Shown piece after piece: positions 13,982 to 15,564 of a stretch of 15,564 nucleotides of DNA (the stretch's first letter is position 1; every line of letters starts with the position of its first letter). Source of the DNA: DASRBO01 sp035653595 (GTDB lineage: Bacteria > Actinomycetota > Acidimicrobiia > Acidimicrobiales > JAJPHE01); assembly GCA_035653595.1 (NCBI GenBank), contig DASRBO010000111.1, positions 1-15,564 on the forward strand, given 5' to 3'. The translations under genes were made by a program, and so were the position numbers. The notes beneath the pieces were generated by a model that saw nothing but the letters and a program-made list of their open reading frames with translations, was not told where the DNA came from and did not search any database.

Positions 13982-14623
13982 ATGGGGAACTCATTGGCGC
14001 AGGCGCAACCACGGCCGATCGGGCCGCCCCTGCTGCCGCCTCGGGCCACGGCCGACGGGACCCATCGCCGGCTGCTCGAGGCCGCTCTCGTCCGCTTCGG
14101 CGAGCGGGGTTTCCACGGCGTGTCGGTGCGGGAGATCGCCGAGGCAGCCGGGGTGAGGGCCAGCTCCGTGTATGCCCACCTGGAGTCCAAGGAGCAGTTG
14201 CTGTTCCAGCTGATGCTGATCGGGCACGAGGAGCACCACGACCGGCTCCGCCAGGCCCTGCTCGACGCCGGCTCCGATCCCATGGACCAGATCAGCCGGC
14301 TGGTGGAGGCCCACGTGATCTTCCACGGCACCTTCCCTCTGCTGGCCCGGGTGGCCAATCGGGAGATGGCGCCCTTGGCGCCGCCCAGCCGCGAGCGGGT
14401 GCTGGCCGTGCGCCACGCCTCCGAGCAGCTCTTCCTCGACGTCATCGAGCGGGGCCGGCGGCTGGGGGAGTTCCGGGTCGACGATTCCTGGTTGGGGATG
14501 GCGGCCATCGGGAGCATGGGCATCCGGGTGGCGGAGTGGTGGGTCGAGGGCGACCACCAGGTGGAGGAGGTGGCGCGCATCTACGCCCACTTCGCCCGCC
14601 GGCTGCTCACCGCCGACCGGTAG
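13982..14623 (+). CDS. TetR-family transcriptional regulator
   Basis: A 213-residue one-component repressor, probably ligand-sensing and dimeric. The N-terminal DNA-binding domain covers about 25-75, with helix-turn-helix VSVREIAEAAGVRASSVYAHLESKEQL (47-73), a very typical TetR pattern. The C-terminal ligand domain is helical (GHEEHHDRLRQALL, FHGTFPLLARVANREM, AAIGSMGIRVAEWW). The layout resembles TetR proteins that control lipid or acyl-CoA catabolism, and the divergent position beside an operon with acyl-CoA ligase and P450 supports local control with an acyl-CoA or pathway intermediate as possible effector. Start caution: AGGAGG ends only one base before ATG 13982, closer than normal; TTG at 13994 is an alternative that would remove four residues from the disordered leader. 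Confidence 0.93.
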   Translation: MGNSLAQAQPRPIGPPLLPPRATADGTHRRLLEAALVRFGERGFHGVSVREIAEAAGVRASSVYAHLESKEQLLFQLMLIGHEEHHDRLRQALLDAGSDPMDQISRLVEAHVIFHGTFPLLARVANREMAPLAPPSRERVLAVRHASEQLFLDVIERGRRLGEFRVDDSWLGMAAIGSMGIRVAEWWVEGDHQVEEVARIYAHFARRLLTADR

Positions 14624-14728
14624 TTACGCCGCCTCCGGCGCCGGGGGGTCTGGGTTGGTCCGGGGCCTCGGGGCTTCGGGCCTGGGTAGGCTCGCCGGCC
14701 GACGTCAATCGAGTCAGGGGGAGTGCAG

Positions 14729-15564
14729 GTGCCGGCTGAGGTCGACTTCCTGGGTCCATTCGCCGAGTCCCAGCCCGACAAGGTCGCCCTCATCGAGGGC
14801 GAGCGACGGCTCAGCTTCGCCGAGCTGGACGCCATGGCCAACCGGTACGGCAACGTGCTGGCCGAGCTCGGTGTCTCCTCCGGCCAGAAGGTCATCTGGG
14901 TCGGGCAGAACAGCTCGGAGGTGGTGGCCCTCACCCATGCCAGCCGCAAGGTGGGGGCGGTTTCGGTGCCGATGAACTACCGGCTCACCGGCGAGGAGGC
15001 CGCCTACGTCATCGACAACTCCGACGCCGTCGCCGTCCTGTTCGATCCGGAGCAGACCGCCCAGCTCGACGGCATCCAGGACCGTTGCCCGCAGGTGAGA
15101 CGCTGGCTCGCCTTCCGCCTGGGCGACGCCAAGGTGCCGGACTGGGCCGACTCGCTCGACGACCTGGCCGCCGGGGCGCCGGAGTCCGCACCCATCCCCG
15201 CCGGCGACGACCCCAGCGGGGGCTCGACGATGATCTACACGTCCGGCACCACGGGCAAGCCCAAGGGAACCGTCCGGCGGGCCCCGGACCCGGCGGTCGG
15301 TGCGGCGCTGGTCGCCCTCATCGGCTGGATCCCCGAGGACGTGTACCTGACCACGGGCCCGCTCTACCACTCCGGCCCGTTGGGCTTCATGGGAGTGGTG
15401 CAGCGTCTGGGGGGAGCAGTGGTCGTCCAGCGCCATTTCGATCCTCGCCAGTGGCTCGAGCTGGTCCAGGAGCACCGGGTCACCACCACCTTCTCGGCGC
15501 CGACGCCGGTTCGGCGGGTACTCGACCTCGGGCCCGAGGTGATCCGGGGCTACGACACCTCGTC
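14729..15564 (+). CDS. Second AMP-forming acyl-CoA synthetase (partial, runs off window)
   Basis: The first 278 residues of an ANL-superfamily ligase; the C-terminal domain lies beyond the window. Visible motifs are the N-terminal AESQPDKVALIEGERRLSFAEL pattern (12-33), GAVSVPMNYRLTGEEAAYVI (76-95), the P-loop YTSGTTGKPKG (170-180), and PLYHSGPLGF. Two in-frame GTG codons occur at 14723 and 14729; the second has AGGGGGA six bases upstream and is preferred. It is 105 bp after the tetR stop on the same strand and may be co-transcribed or use its own promoter (a TAGGCT -10-like hexamer lies at 14687). It is related to the ligase at 3811-5343 but clearly diverged, so the two likely act on different intermediates. 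Confidence 0.93.
   Translation, partial: MPAEVDFLGPFAESQPDKVALIEGERRLSFAELDAMANRYGNVLAELGVSSGQKVIWVGQNSSEVVALTHASRKVGAVSVPMNYRLTGEEAAYVIDNSDAVAVLFDPEQTAQLDGIQDRCPQVRRWLAFRLGDAKVPDWADSLDDLAAGAPESAPIPAGDDPSGGSTMIYTSGTTGKPKGTVRRAPDPAVGAALVALIGWIPEDVYLTTGPLYHSGPLGFMGVVQRLGGAVVVQRHFDPRQWLELVQEHRVTTTFSAPTPVRRVLDLGPEVIRGYDTS

Noticed and set aside
14627..14640. Short CGCCG/CGGCG hairpin after tetR as terminator
   Set aside because: A 5-bp stem in very GC-rich DNA with no T-tract is too weak to call.

Overview
The window is high-GC DNA with strong G/C preference at third codon positions, many GTG starts and 4-bp stop/start overlaps. Together with the gene content (LIV-type ABC transporter, cytochrome P450, acyl-CoA ligases, TetR regulator, a relative of mycobacterial Rv2629 and a two-CBS protein) this points to an actinobacterium. 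An Acidimicrobiia-like or other environmental lineage is plausible, but that is inferred from style and not from a marker gene. No rRNA, tRNA, CRISPR array, insertion sequence or phage gene was seen.

Left part (1-3740): a formate/nitrite-type channel gene on the minus strand; a 560-bp stretch holding phased short repeats and what looks like a decayed plus-strand reading frame; then a tightly spaced plus-strand pair, a hemerythrin-domain protein and an Rv2629-like (baeRF2/Vms1-related) protein. A perfect 15-bp hairpin separates this pair from a convergent two-CBS-domain protein. These three gene types recall the dormancy (DosR-regulated) neighbourhood of Mycobacterium tuberculosis, so the block may be a stress or ribosome-hibernation module.

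Middle and right part (3811-13810, minus strand): one long run of eight genes, apparently transcribed from about 13865 leftwards: alpha/beta hydrolase, lipoprotein solute-binding protein (LivK type), permease (LivH type), fused permease-ATPase (LivM-LivG), second ATPase (LivF type, with an odd basic tail), cytochrome P450, APH/ecdysteroid-kinase-like small-molecule kinase, and acyl-CoA synthetase. Four junctions overlap or are separated by only a few bases, so translational coupling is likely. The order suggests import of a small amphipathic or carboxylic substrate, then hydroxylation, phosphorylation and CoA activation. The substrate cannot be read from the sequence.

Right edge (13811-15564): a 170-bp divergent control region with two similar candidate promoters (TTGAC-type -35, 17-bp spacer, CAARCT -10), each with a CTAACGANCGTTCG element near its start, plus a near-perfect 26-bp inverted repeat in the hydrolase leader. 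A TetR-family repressor follows on the plus strand and probably controls both sides. The window ends inside a second AMP-forming acyl-CoA synthetase.
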